The notes: a model not told the origin generated them from the sequence alone. Counted from the stretch's first letter, positions 37,801 through 50,200 are shown. The stretch: 64,000 bases of DNA from Mangifera indica (GCF_011075055.1 NC_058138.1:2976001-3040000); one strand, 5' to 3'. Made by a program: numbers and translations.

Positions 37801-38798
37801 GAGAAAGCCTGATCCTGATTTTTATTTGGAAGTCGTGAGGCATTTGAAGGTTGATCCACGAGATTGTGTTTTCATTGATGACAGGTATCCTTTTATTGTA
37901 TGCACAATGAATTATTGCTTTGATTGAATTTCGGGATGAGAACAACTCGCAGTATCAAACTGTCACATTTTTTCTATTAAAGGGATCATTTTTTTTTTCT
38001 ATTAAAGAGATTGAACTCTTAAATTTTCCTATTAAAAGAACTTAATTTTCAAAATTTCTTATAAGAAGAACCAAACTTTCAAGAGTTTTTATTAAAGGTA
38101 TCGAACAAACACTATTAAAATTGTTTATTTTGCTTTGTTTTGAAAGCAATGTTATTAATTTAATACCTTCAATAGGATAATATAAAAGTTTGACCTTTCA
38201 ATAGAAAATTTTCAAAATTCAGTTTGTTCAATAGAAAAACCAAAGTTTGATCCCTTCAATAGAAAAAATGTAATAGTCCGATACCTCCAAATGTTGTTAT
38301 CTGATATAATTGCTTTACAGGTCTTCTATTCTAGTTGCTGCTAGATTTTTCCTGCCAAAACGTGGGCCAAGATCACTAGTTCTTGACTTGTTAATTGGAT
38401 TATTTCAAAACCCTAGATTTTGTAAAATCTGTCAAATGATCTGCACAATATATTGATATTGCTTGATCTGACTTTTAGAAGACATGAATGTTACTATATT
38501 TGGTATCAAACAGGGATCACGTAATCAGCTTAACTTGCATGTTTTCATAGAAAGAGATTCAGTGTTTGTGTTAATTTCCTACATTTTGAGCCCCACTTCA
38601 CTTTCTAATTTATTGCCTTGGACCAACACCAGGTTAAAAAATGTGGAGGCTGCAATCAAAGTTGGAATAGTCGGTCTGCAATTCAAGGGTGCTGATTTTC
38701 TGCGTCATGATCTCTCCCAAATGGGAATCAACTTTTCAACAAACGAATTTCATACAAGTCAGAACCAATCTCAGATCACCAAAGAACAGGGAGCGTAA
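31869..38798 (+). CDS. Plastid HAD-superfamily phosphatase, FMN hydrolase-like (At1g79790 / AtcpFHy1 type)
   Basis: Predicted to dephosphorylate FMN to riboflavin, or a related flavin phosphate, in plastids. Seven coding exons: 31869-32119, 34093-34168, 34831-34882, 35500-35614, 36788-36858, 37797-37884, 38633-38798 (272 aa, phases consistent). Residues 1-58 lack acidic residues and are rich in Ala, Thr, Ser, Lys and Arg, as a transit peptide. HAD motif I is FDIMDT (64-69) with nucleophile D65; motif II is the Thr of FTNYP (T160); motif III is GKRKPDPDFY (189-198); motif IV is FIDDR (214-218). The position two after the nucleophile is Met where the family usually has Asp. Intron 1 has a threefold tandem repeat and later introns hold MITE-like insertions. 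The enzyme class is firm; the substrate is from resemblance only. Confidence 0.92.
32136..33086. repeat. Three tandem copies of a ~325-bp unit, intron 1 of the HAD gene
   Basis: Units begin with TTTATTTGTTTATGTTTT at 32136, 32462 and 32785. Each contains GAACGCCAAAGTC-like sequence, GATTGTTTTTGAAGAATTC, GGGTTATTTCAATAATTC, TTGAAGAAGTTAATACTT and ATTATAGAATTTTGGA in the same order. Spacings are 326 and 323 bases; the copies differ by scattered substitutions and small indels. No coding function. Confidence 0.9.
34197..34483. repeat. Two tandem copies of a 144-bp unit, intron 2 of the HAD gene
   Basis: The phrase ATCTTTCATTCAATTGTAAG begins both copies, at 34197 and 34341, and the whole unit repeats with only a few differences (for example AACGCATT against AACTCATT). 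High identity implies a recent duplication. Confidence 0.92.
35811..36293. mobile_element. MITE-like element with GTGCACTTATAAT ends, copy A
   Basis: The left end CTAGTGCACTTATAATAAGT and the reversed right end CTATGTGCACTTATAATGAC are inverted repeats, followed inward by ACCAATTCGAATACCAATGA on the left and TGGTACCAATAATGATATGT on the right (reversed). It lies in intron 4 of the HAD gene. No clear target duplication. Confidence 0.6.
37304..37423. mobile_element. MITE-like element with GTGCACTTATAAT ends, copy B
   Basis: A short foldback copy: left TGTGCACTTATAATGAGTA, right (reversed) TGTGCACTTGTAATGAGTAC. It lies in intron 5 of the HAD gene and belongs to the same family as copies at 35811 and 45889. 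Confidence 0.65.
37934..38302. mobile_element. Foldback element, copy 1
   Basis: The two arms are inverted copies: the left arm reads TATCAAACTGTCACATTTTT and the reversed right arm reads TATCGGACTATTACATTTTT, and short phrases such as TTTTCTATTGAAGG recur through the arms. The whole resembles the element at 45112-45458. It lies in intron 6 of the HAD gene, has no reading frame and shows no clear target duplication. Confidence 0.65.
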
Positions 38799-40427
38799 TT
38801 TCTAAATTCTTATTCTCCATTCTATCTAATTCTTGTGGATGGTTTTATCCTACTTTAGACCTGTCTCCTGTTCATAATTGTTTTGTTTCGTCTATGTTTC
38901 TCAATTTGGAGTAAAAAGGTCTACATTTATCAGTATTACAGACATTTTCGTTTCTTTTCACTGAACCTTCGAAAGATAAATGGCTTTGATTTATCCAAAT
39001 TGTAAATCAAATACCAATCCTTGCCTTTTGCATCAGCTTCTCCAGCTTCAGTGAATTTGTTTTCATGCCATTTTAGCTGGTAAAGATTCTTGTGATTTTG
39101 CATGAGTTCTATTCAACTTCAAACTGTATAGTTCAGGCTGTGTCTTGAAGCATCTGAAAAGAAACAGAACAACATTATCCATAGGAAGAAATCCAGGAAA
39201 CAGTTTCTGAAACTTGAAGAACTCTCTAGTGTTTCCTTGTTTGTGATTTGCGAATTTTGCGGAATTTAGAAGGCTGAACAGAACTGTTTAATCGGCGATG
39301 TCACTGTTACAGGATAGGTAACAATACTAGAACATGAAACTTATAATCATTAGAGGTGGATCTGAACCAAACCAGTTTGGGTTTGATCCATGTTTGACTC
39401 AAATAAACCGAATTCGAGTTAAAACTTTAGTTTGATAACTCAACTCAAATTAGAGAGTTTATAGGCATTTGTTCATTGAGACTTTTTTTTTTTTGCCGAT
39501 TCCTCTTCACCATCTTCTCAGGGGATTCTTTTTCCTTTTTTGTTATGATTCTTTTTCTTTTCCTTCCAAGGCTCTTATTCTTCTTCTTTTCCTTGGCGAC
39601 AATGTATACCTTTATCATTCAAGCCAATTTGAGTCAATGTTTTGTATTTGAATTAAGTTCAAGTTGACGTTTATTCAAGCTTGACTCAACTTAGAGATAT
39701 CCCCAATAATCATATAATTTCTATATTAAAAGAGTGTTACAACCCATTTCATTGTAAATTATTATTTAATATTACAAGTATGATGATCTAGGTTTAAGTG
39801 TTAAAAAAAATAAAAACCCTTATACATCACACTATTGATAATTTTTTTAATAATTTTTATTACCTATTAAACTAAAGAAAGTAATATTAATAATTAAAAA
39901 ATTATCAAATAACCATTTAATCTTCTGAATCAAATATACCTTAAGTGTGAGAGAAAATAAAGGTATTAAAAAGGGTTGGCATGATGTATTTTAAACATGA
40001 AAGTCAAATCGTATATATTATTTGTATAGAATATCATATCATATGACATATCTTTTTAAGAATAATAATAATAATAAATGTTAAAATATTTTTATTCACG
40101 TTATTATTTTGAAAAATATTATAAATATTTTGGAAGTTGTAAAATTATTTAGATACAATTTTATCACATCATTACCTTTAAAAAAGAGTTTTATATTAGT
40201 AAAATTATTGATACATATTGTATCATAAGAGACGTTTATTGTATTATATTAATTTTTTATAAGATATATATTATATTATATAATATATGATACTGATAAC
40301 CATGCTTTCAAATAACATTGCCCTCTGGACATACTTGGCGAGAAAACTTATTAGGAGTTACTATTTTCATTAAACCTAAACAAACTCAAACTAAATATTT
40401 TCATTAAAAAACGTGTACAATATGTTT
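38799..40427. other. Intergenic, HAD-gene 3' flank
   Basis: 3' UTR and AT-rich spacer. A diverged repeat with TTGACTCAAATAAACCGAAT and related phrases lies at about 39355-39690. A TTAAGAATAATAATAATAAT run is near 40050. No gene seen. Confidence 0.45.
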
Positions 40428-40436
40428 TTATTAGAA

Positions 40437-41135
40437 AGCCAAAGGACTATTTTTGTTCTCAAAATCACATCTCCAAAATTTGAAAACTTAAAATCTCATT
40501 GATAGACCAACTGTTATTAGAATTTTTTATTAGATGTTTTGATAAAATCGTTATTTTATTATTAAAAAATATAAAATTTATTATTTTTCCCTCTAAGTTT
40601 TAAGAACTAACAACTTTATCTTTTTTTAAAGTTTTTTAATTTTTAAAATTAACATTCTCTCCCCCCAAAACTTAGCGTTTATTTTTCAAATAATTTCCGA
40701 CCACCAACAATAATGCTTTAATCCACCATCTTTGACCACAAAATCTTCACTTTTCAACACAAGAAGACATGACAAAGATGCTTTTCAATGAAGACTTGTC
40801 TTTGTTAATTCTTTTGGAATGATGAAGAAGAGTCTTTTGGAAGCTCCGGAGAGATAAAGGGTGACTAGAGATTCATCAGTTGAAGTATCATCTCCGATGG
40901 TTGGAAAACCTTTGAAAAATAAATTCTAGGTTTTAGAAAGAAAAATATTATCTTTGAAATTTAAAAAACTTTAAGTATAGATAAAATTATTAGTTTTTAA
41001 AGTTATGGAAGAAAAATATAATAAATTTTATATTTTTAATATTATTAATAAAATGATAATTGTATCTTTATTTTTTAATAAAAATTAACACATAGATGAA
41101 ACTTCGAGTTTTTAAAGGGTGATAGTCCTTTGGCC
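40437..41135. mobile_element. Long-TIR element with 9-bp target duplication (MULE-like), copy 2
   Basis: TTATTAGAA occurs at 40428-40436 and 41136-41144. The element begins AGCCAAAGGACTATTTTTG and ends, reversed, GGCCAAAGGACTATCACCC, so the ends match each other and those of the element at 12080-12825. Its core (about 40670-40920) is less AT-rich and shares CAAAGATGC and GAAGAC-type phrases with the other element. It has no transposase. Confidence 0.75.
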
Positions 41136-41307
41136 TTATTAGAAATTCAAACTAATTGAATCAATTTAATCTTGTTCATCGTAGTTACCATTCTTTAATA
41201 AGAATATACCAAATATCACATGTTAAAATTTTCATAGCTGTCCCTATAACATTTCTGATGCGCGGTCTTGAAGATTGCAACTACAAATTTTAATAGCATA
41301 TTGCTTG

Positions 41308-41308
<1 letters not shown>

Positions 41309-41351
<43 letters not shown>
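41309..41351. repeat. (TA)n microsatellite
   Basis: About 21 uninterrupted TA units, followed by a diverged ATATAC-rich stretch to about 41510 that contains further short TATATA runs. Confidence 0.95.
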
Positions 41352-41353
<2 letters not shown>

Positions 41354-41941
41354 ATAAAATTATATATACTAATTTTTGATATACAATTTATATACACAGA
41401 TGAGATATTATCATGTGATTTGATGTTTCTTTATTATATGATGACATATGTTTTAAAATCACCTAATTACATGATGGCATATCATTGTATATATGAATTA
41501 TGTATAAAAAATGGGTACACATAACATTACTCTATATATATATATATAGACAAATCAAACCAACTCGAAATTTTCACATATTTTTTACAAATTAATAAGG
41601 GAGAACAATGATTTTTCACCCCTTTTTGGTTTTAATGATATATTTTCACTATTGAATTTTGTATAAACGTTAAAAAATCTTTTTTAAAATTTGAGGGTGA
41701 AAAGGTTTGTAAACAAAAAAGTGGGAGTTAGAAAGATTGTTAATATAAATGTTTGAAAATATAATGAAAAAAAATTACCCTGGTAATAAAAGAAACAAAA
41801 ATAATACTAATAATAATAAAAAAATTACAGGAAGAAATACATATCAGATTCTTGCAGTTGTTGATCTCCATCTCTTTTTATCTCTCGTCTTCAACGATTC
41901 ATGATCTTTGCTTTCACTGTTCTTTCTACTTCTCCCTTAAA

Positions 41942-44900
41942 ATGAGCATGACCCAGTTCGCCATGGTAACTTTTCATCTTCTTTTTCTCAATTTTGGTTA
42001 CTGTTTTAACGTTCTCTGCCTTCAATTTATGCCTCTTTCAATTCGTATACAAGCCTAATTGGTTATTAATCAACTGGGTATTTTTGTTTCTGCGTTTGAT
42101 TTTAAATGATTGGGTTGTTGAAGGTTGAATTAAAAAAAAAAAATTGGGCTTTTAATTTTTAACATAAAGTTGTTCCTTGTGAACTCAGTTAAAAACATAT
42201 TTTGGTTACCGTATTCTCATTCTTTGCCGTCAATTATTTCTCTTTCAATGCTTTACAAACTTAATGGATGATTATGCGATTTTGTTTTTAGTTTATAATT
42301 TTGATTTTGAATGATGGGGTTGTTGAAAGTAAAATTTTTTTTATTGAATTTTTTTTTTTTTTTTAAATTCTGAATACAAAGTTGTTCCTTGTGAATTTAG
42401 TTAGAAGCATAATTGATCATTTTCTAAGATGGGGTTTGATGAAGTTGACTTTTTCATTATAAATATCAGTTTCTTAATTCTTAACATAAACTGGTTCTTA
42501 GTTACAGTTTAGAATAGCTGTTGTTATCAGGAGAATATCATGTCTATCAATTCAAATACAAACATAATTGATGGTATGTCAAGTGGGTGTGTTTAGTTTC
42601 TGTTGTTTATGTTGTATGACTGGGTTGTTGGCGTTGAATTTATCATTAAAAAGTTCAATTTTTTAATTCTTAGCCATTGTTTAAGGAAAATATTATGATT
42701 ATATCAATTCAGATGAATATATAATGGACGATCAACAAGGTGCTTTAGTTTTTTTAGTTTCTGTTGGTGGATTTGCATGGTGAATTATTGAATTTGAATT
42801 AATAATGATCAAGTTTAAATTTTTTTTAAAAATAATTTACTTAAATTTCTTACTGTTTAGTGCAGCTTTTTTTTTTAATGACAACTGGGTATTTTAAGTT
42901 TCTACTGTCGAATTTTAATGGTGGACTGTTGAAGTTGAATTTATCATTTTAAAGTTCAGTATTTCAATTCTTAGCATAAAGTAGTTTTTAGTTTAGTTAT
43001 TGTTTTAGGGAAAACTTTAATGGATTAGGTGTTGGTTAGGAAAACCCACTGGGATTGTTTCATCAATGATGTTAATTCTAATGAATAAGAAGAATTTGAT
43101 GGAGCATTTATGATTGATTAAATCTTCTCTTCTTTCTTTAATATTGGTGTCTTGCATTAGTACTTCAGCTTTAAGGAATGGCTAGAAATTTTATGAAATT
43201 CCAAACAAATCAGTGTTTTATTATCTTCAATTTTTAGTGTGTTAGGCCAAACATAAACGGAGTTAGTGATGTTTTCAGGTGCTTTTGATTGGCCAAACTT
43301 TTGCTACTGGTTCTAGGACTAGGGTTTTGTGTGTTTTCTCCATACCTATCTTATGAGAAACTACAGATGGGTTTGATCAAATGTCGAATTAAGTGGGTTT
43401 ATTTGTTTTGTTTTCTTTTGTTTGAGTTTTATTTAAGTAAAGTGTGAGTGGTGCACATGATCTTTTCCCAATTTTATTACTCCATACATATTGATGATGA
43501 ACTTGCAGGTGGAGGAGTTAGCTTTCCTTGTGAAGGACAATCTTCCATGTAAGCATCTTGTACTTTCAATGGAAGAAGCCTTGGTTAACTTCCTTCAGGA
43601 TGATAATAGGTAAAAAATGTTTTATGTTAAGATATCTTGAAGGTTGTTAGCTTATGTAAATACTTTCCTAATAATACGATTTAATTGCAGCACAGATGGG
43701 GTCCTTGAGTTGGAACCAATGAACTCCTACAGTCGTCTGCTCTTGCATAGATTGGCAGATATATTTGGGTAGTTCTCTTATTCCTTTTTCTGCCCCTCCC
43801 CTTCTTCATACCCTTATTTACCCTAACCTTATGAGTTTCCCGAGTTCAAATCTAAAGACTGTTATCAGATTTTGCACCCTTTGGAGTTAAAAAACTTGAG
43901 AGAAATTACATCCCAAGTGACTATCCTAATGGGAATAGAACCCTTAGAGGACTACTGCAGGGCATTTCTTTAATTCCTATTTGTTGCTAAATTCTTTCAT
44001 ATAGGCATTATGTTCTAAATTGAAAATTTATTTGATTACAGAATTACTTATTAATTTTAAGCCTTTCATTGACATAATGAGCTCTTTCCTGATAATGCAG
44101 ATTTGCCCATGAATCTGTTGGTGAAGGAGATGATCGACACTTGATTTTAGAGCGATCTCATGAGACTTCAATGTATGTGAAGAAACATGATGCCATACCT
44201 AAGATTTGTTACATTATATATTCACTTTTGCATCTGTCCTTATATCTTGTGTTGTATTTTGTTGCTGCATAAATAATCCTGAAAGCACATATAAAATATG
44301 TACTGAGGTGATGCTGTGGATCATGTTGTTGGCATTCATCCTCATATATGAAGCTTAAATAGCTGGACTTCACCAATAATAATACTAAGATGCAGCAACA
44401 TGGCTCTTAGTTATTGTAGATTGTTGTGGCATATTGAAACATGGTGCTAAACTGTGTGAGCATAAACTTGATGACTTGAGAGAACCATTCAAATATGCTT
44501 TCTGATTCCAAATACTGTAGTTTTAGTGTTCAAATCTAATAGACAACAGTACTTCAATGATGAGTGTGAGACTTAAAAAACAAAAGTGAATCTGTTAATA
44601 TGTTGAAATTAATTCCTAGTGAATCCACTTAATTAGAGCAGGTACCACAGGAAGATTTATAGGTTTTTAATTTCTGTTACAAATTTTCTATTTTGAGAAA
44701 ATCTGTGTATTGCTCTACTCTCATTTAATTTAATTTGGCGTTTTGTGATGTTTAGAGTATATATTTGATGATTTCACTATAGTAAACAGATTATCTATCC
44801 TCTTTATAGTTTCAGCTGGAGTCGATTTTTTGTCACATTTCCAAATCTTATCGTGATGAACCTGCACGGATGATTTTTCCTTTTTGATTTCTATGCCTTT

Positions 44901-47258
44901 TAGGAGTTTTACTTGATCTTATCTTTCTATGGAATACTGAGTTTGACATCAGTTGCTACTTGTTCTGAATGCAAACATCTTTTGTGTCCCTCTTATGATC
45001 ACTCGACTTAACAAATTTGATTTAGAATGTTGGGATTTTGTTATAACAACAACATTGCCCTAGTACCAGTTAATGTTGCACGTATATTTTCGATATATCA
45101 ATGAAAAAAGAGATAGCAACATTTGGAGGTATCGAACTATCACATTTTTTCTATCAAAGGGATTAAACTTTGTTTTTTTCTATTGAAGAGATTGAATTTT
45201 GAAAATTTCCTATTAAAATGACTGAATTTTTAGATTTTCTTACTAATTACCTTGCTTCCAAAATAAACAATCATAATTGTGCTTATTCGATACCTTTAAT
45301 AAAAAATACTAAAAGTTTAGTCTTTCTATAGAAAAGTTTGAAAGTTTGATTCTTTCAATAGGAAAATCAAAAAGTTTGGTCGATTCAATAGAATAAAACA
45401 AAGTTTAACTGCTTTAATAGAAAACTGTAATAGTTCAATTTCTCCAAGTGTTGTTATCCCTTCAAAAAATTGTTGGAATTTAGATATTTGGAATTTTCTT
45501 CATATGTGCATCGATGTCTTTGTTCTTGGATTGCAGACCTTCCATTCTTGTTAGTGATATCTTGTGGCAGTATGGAGAGCCTCAGCCTGTTACAACATCA
45601 CACCAATTGTTGAGGAGGAAAGAGGCTCCACCAGGTATAGTTTTTTGCGTCCTTTTAATTATAAAATTTGCTTATGCTAATGGCATTCCATCATAAAAAT
45701 GGAATTGGGCATTAGGGTACTTTTGACACTTTTAATTATAGTAAATGATATTAGCAATTTCTTTTTCGTTGTATTTTTGGTCTCCTATTACGACATATAA
45801 TATCTCTGTTATCTATAAAATATTATGTACGAAAAAAATATTTGAATTGCTATGTATGTTTGAGATGGATGGTTGGAAATCAACAAAACTATATGCACTT
45901 ATAATGAATACCAATTTGGATACTAATATTAATTTGTCACCACATGATTGGGCGATTTTAAATTAAGAATAAAATAACATCCAATTATATAGTAATATAT
46001 CATCATTGTTTCCTAAATTAGTACTAATTATAAATTGTATATTAGCATTGCTTGTAGGAAATATGCCTTGTTGAGGTCATGTAGGAAGCAAAGGCATTAT
46101 AGCTGATTGCTAAAGTCTTCGAAAGAGTATTGTTAAACTTGAGCTATATCTGTCAAAGCATCATCAAGAAGTTTTCTATTTGTTGATAAAAAACATGGAT
46201 GGTTAAACTTGTCATGGACTTTTTAACCTTTGAACACATAGGAATGTTTGGATCATGTCAGAAAATTTCCGTTTCAGTTGTCTTACACTAAAACATTAGG
46301 ATACTAGAATCATTTCTGAAACCCAACCATCCGAACAATCTTGGAGACACTTGCTATAAAGTGGGAATGTTTTATTCATCTATAACCCAAATGATATTTT
46401 TCTCTGAAATTGATTAAAAAGGAACTTTATAGTAGGAGATAGAGAGAGATCCGATTGTTGGACTACTTAGATGCAGCCATTTTGAGGATTAGAATTTTTA
46501 TTCTCACTAGAAAATATCTTTTATTATATTGAAATATTTTAAATTACCTTTTCCTTATTTATTGCCATGATTAAGTTTGTTGAATATTGTTTTCCTTTCT
46601 TTCTTAACTAAATGCAAAATAGATGCTGATTACTCTTGAGAATAAAGAAGTTGTGTTTGTCTCAGTGTTGAGCTCTCAATCTCCCTCTGTTGAACATACC
46701 TTCGAGGAGAGAGAAGCTGCATATTTGGCTGCCCGGGAACGAATTTTTTCAACGGATGTGGGAGCAGTAAGAGAACCTGTTAGGCAGAAGCCACGAAATG
46801 TTCCTGACGCTGCTCGGCGAATGATTGCACATGCATTGGGCCAAAAAGTGAAAACACGTACTCAACCCGATGTCACTAAAGACGATAAAGAATCTGCACA
46901 ATTAGCCAATGAAGTTAACACCCAGAACAATGATAAAGCCAGACCCAATTCAAGTTCAGAAACTTATCAAGAAACCACTTCCTCACCAGGACGAAATACC
47001 AACTTTCGTGGTAAACCAAAGGGCAATCTCCAAAAATGTAGAACACCATCACAAAGTGATAGAACTACAACTCAGGAACCAGCTGAAATGCGTTGCACCA
47101 ATGGCAGAGAGTCTCAACATGGAAGAAGTAAAACCAGTGTCAGCAAAGAGTACTCCAAGGCAGAACATTTGGGAGCTGCAAAGAGAATGTTTGCTCAAGC
47201 CCTGGGTTTACACTCAGCCAAAGATGGTTTCCATTTGAAATGCAATGAGACCAAGTAA
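41942..47258 (+). CDS. R3H-SUZ domain single-stranded nucleic-acid-binding protein
   Basis: Probable RNA-binding protein. Six coding exons: 41942-41965, 43509-43609, 43691-43768, 44101-44172, 45537-45634, 46666-47258 (321 aa, phases consistent). Residues about 9-95 form the R3H region with the signature Arg and His in SRLLLH (R57, H61) and the following FGFAHESVGEGDDRHLIL. A SUZ-like segment REAAYLAARERIF lies at 140-152. The tail is hydrophilic and low-complexity, rich in Gln, Thr, Ser and Lys. A motif AA(R/K)RM(I/F)A(H/Q)ALG occurs twice, at 173-183 and 295-305. Exon 1 is only eight codons, placed by the phase-0 donor ATG|GTAACT and acceptor at 43508; a different first exon is possible. Introns 4 and 5 carry MITE-like insertions. 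Resembles Arabidopsis R3H proteins of the At2g40960/At3g56680 type. Confidence 0.9.
45112..45458. mobile_element. Foldback element, copy 2
   Basis: The left arm starts GATAGCAACATTTGGAGGTA and the reversed right arm GATAACAACACTTGGAGAAA. Internal TTCTATTGAAGAG and related phrases recur in both directions. It lies in intron 4 of the R3H gene and matches the element at 37934-38302. Confidence 0.7.
45889..46045. mobile_element. MITE-like element with GTGCACTTATAAT ends, copy C
   Basis: The left end CTATATGCACTTATAATGAA resembles the family end; the right end TAATTATAAATTGTATATTAG is a decayed inverted copy. Inside are ACCAATTTGGATACTAAT and CACATGATTGGGCGATTT, shared in type with copies A and B. 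In intron 5 of the R3H gene. Confidence 0.55.
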
Positions 47259-50200
47259 CTTGAAATCAATCATTGTGCACACCAATGAAAATTTCAAAAG
47301 ACTTTCACTGATATTTACTGGCTGAGGGGAATGAAAAGGAAAGAATTAAAGCTCCAAGTGTACTCTTTTGGTTGCTTGCATCTTCCGTGATAAGCTTGTG
47401 GGCATTTTTGTAGCCAAAGCTTGTTAAAGCCAACCCCAAAATGAGCCAGCTTCTCCCAGTGTCATCATAGTACTGGCGCAATAACATTATCCAAATAGCT
47501 ATAGATGTTAGAGAATGGTAACATGTACCAATCATCCTTTATGTATCATTGAAGTGTATACAGTTCATTGTTTTTCAGAACTAATTTTAGATTGAATGTT
47601 AAAGTTAACATGCATCGTAGATCATGGAAATGCTGTTAGCGTCTGTAATGTTATCTTTCATTTTGTTCTTGGTGAGAGTATGATTCCCCTTGTTTATTGT
47701 ATGTGTGAAAGAACTGTAATGTACTTATAATTATGTTTGTACTTCAAATGTTATATTATGTGGTCACATGATCTTAGGCAGAATGACGTTTTTTCACCTT
47801 TTGAGTTTGCCCATTTGTCAACTTATTTGTTAAATCTGTCAATAAAATCTGTTATAGACCTGGAAGATTTTTTGAGAGATTTTAAAGCAGTCCGGGACAC
47901 GCACTTCTGTTACTGTCAACAAGGCTTGTATCTGGAACGTAAACTGGATTTGTTGCTGTGTTTGTAAAATTAAGAAAATATTGTACTCAACTATTTATAT
48001 ATATAAAAGAGATATTCGAACTAATTAAGATTCAGGGATTCCAATTTTTACTTCATTTCCATTTAGCAGGACATTCTCACATAACAAATAACTGAAATAC
48101 GACAGTGACTAATTTCCAGTTTTCGAGAGGCTGGAGCTGTCCCCTTGACTTCTTTTCTTGATTTTTCTTACTGTCTATCCTTCAAAGCCAGGACCTTTTC
48201 TTCCATTTCCTTCCCATAACCTTTCTCCATTCTTGCTTTGCCCCATCAGCGGAGGTTGCCTTTGTTGGTTGGTTGCTCAGAACGTGGGATTGTTTGCCTG
48301 CTACCTGCTCTTTTCTTGAATGCAAGGCATTTGTAATTCCCATATGCATGACATCTGTAGCTCCCAAAGCCCTACCACCTGTACTTATTTTTCCCATCTC
48401 TTTGCTTCTCTTCACATGTACATCTGTGCTAACAAAATCTTAAATTTTTTATAATGTTGGTGGAAAGACAAAATTATGGTTTATCTTTATTGAAGTTAAA
48501 TAAAAGTTTTCTTCCCAAAATTTTAAATTTCTTTTCAGCTGGGTTAAAAGTTTAATATGATATAGGTTTTCATCTTCATAGTAGTTATGTCATCTCCCTT
48601 TGTTAAGTCGCTTTTACACCTCTATTAGAACGATTAGGATTTTTTTTGAGAATTTTATCAATTTTGTTCAATTCGAATGGCCTTGATCTTGCCACATTAG
48701 ACTCATATCATACTTCCATTGTCGTTGTTGTGTTTGCTCCATCTTTAGAGTTGTGAGCAACCATAACTCAAAATCAAACTCATTTGAGCATCTCAGTTGT
48801 TGATGATTATGAGACTTTATTCTATTATTGTACCATTTCAGATTGAGATTGAGAGAAGTTGTAGTAATATTTGTCGCCCCTATAGTCTGATGGCATCTGA
48901 CACTGCTGCTTATAGAAACATCTTATCAACAAATTTTTTTTCAACGGTCGAAAAATGGAAAAGGAGAAGAAAAGGAAAAAAAAGACAGAAGAAAAAAAGT
49001 AGTGTTCCAATGAAAATTTAATTTATTTATATTATTCAAAGTGTAAATGATATTAATATTATTATATATTAAAATAAGTGACAATTAAAATAATGTTTGA
49101 CTTGGATAGTTAAATGAGAAAATAGAATTTTCTCAATGTAAAGGGTGAGATAGTCATTTCATCATAGTTTTGGGGGTGGGGTTGGGGAGTGATGTGGTGA
49201 CATATGATTCCGCCAATAATCTTATCAAATCTTTGAATTATACTGAACAAAGTCCTCTGTTTCTTCTGATTCTCTCTCAATGTCTCTGTTTCGTAGAAGA
49301 GAATAACTTCGCTTTCATGCTTACAGAGATTTATAGAAGGATGAAACTTTGATAGGAATAGAATCATGAAGCGTTGAGATTGGGGCTGGACCTGAACCTC
49401 GTTTAGGGTTAATCTCGAAAATTAACGTAATTTACCTTAATTTAAATTCGTTTAGATCAAATTCAAATTGAAAAAATTAGCTCATTTTTACAACCGAATT
49501 AAACTCGAATTAGAAGCAATGGTTTTTTACACCAGATCAATAGTTGAATCAATTGCCTTATTGATTCAAGATTTCTATACCACTATAATTGAATGAATCA
49601 TCATGGGAGATTGAATTATCATTTTATAATATTATACAATTATGTCATTAATTAATAGGAGTATTATATATCATATATTCACAAATTTACCATTATAAAG
49701 AATCAGTGTGACTTGTTTATTTATACTGATAATATAATACACAAATTTGAGTATAAATAATTCACATAAATTGCAATTAATTTCACCTTGAATTAAAAAA
49801 ATTCATATTTGTTCTATGCCATTTGCGTTCACTTTTGGAGAAATGCTTAGTTCTAGTAATAATTTTAAGTTATAAGTTTTATTTTTAAATTAGTTTGTAA
49901 ACTGTCAAATGAGATAAATCTCCGTTTAAACAGTTTTTTCCAGTTAAACAGCCTTCATTAGATTTTACTGACTTTTTAATTAGTCAACAATTAAATAAAA
50001 ACTATACCGAATTAAGGACCAATTCCTAGGTAAACTAAATGAACCAATCAATACAATCTAATTGTAAAAACATTAGTTAAATGTTCAACTCAATCTGAAT
50101 CTCAAACCAAGCATTTACTTGATTCAATTTAAGTTTGATTTGTGATTCAATTCAAATCATATTAAACAATTATCAAAACGATATAGTTTTATTCATTATT

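Noticed and set aside
38323..38460. Alternative exon after HAD-gene exon 6 (TTTACAG|GTCTTCTATTC)
   Set aside because: The frame continues for about 45 codons to a stop but does not resemble the HAD family; the exon at 38633 restores the conserved sequence after FIDDR.
41309..41351. TA-rich run as a matrix attachment or origin-like site
   Set aside because: A plain (TA)n microsatellite explains it; nothing else supports a function.
48182..48415. 77-codon minus-strand frame in a less AT-rich patch
   Set aside because: No recognisable domain, no splice partners, and composition alone is weak evidence.
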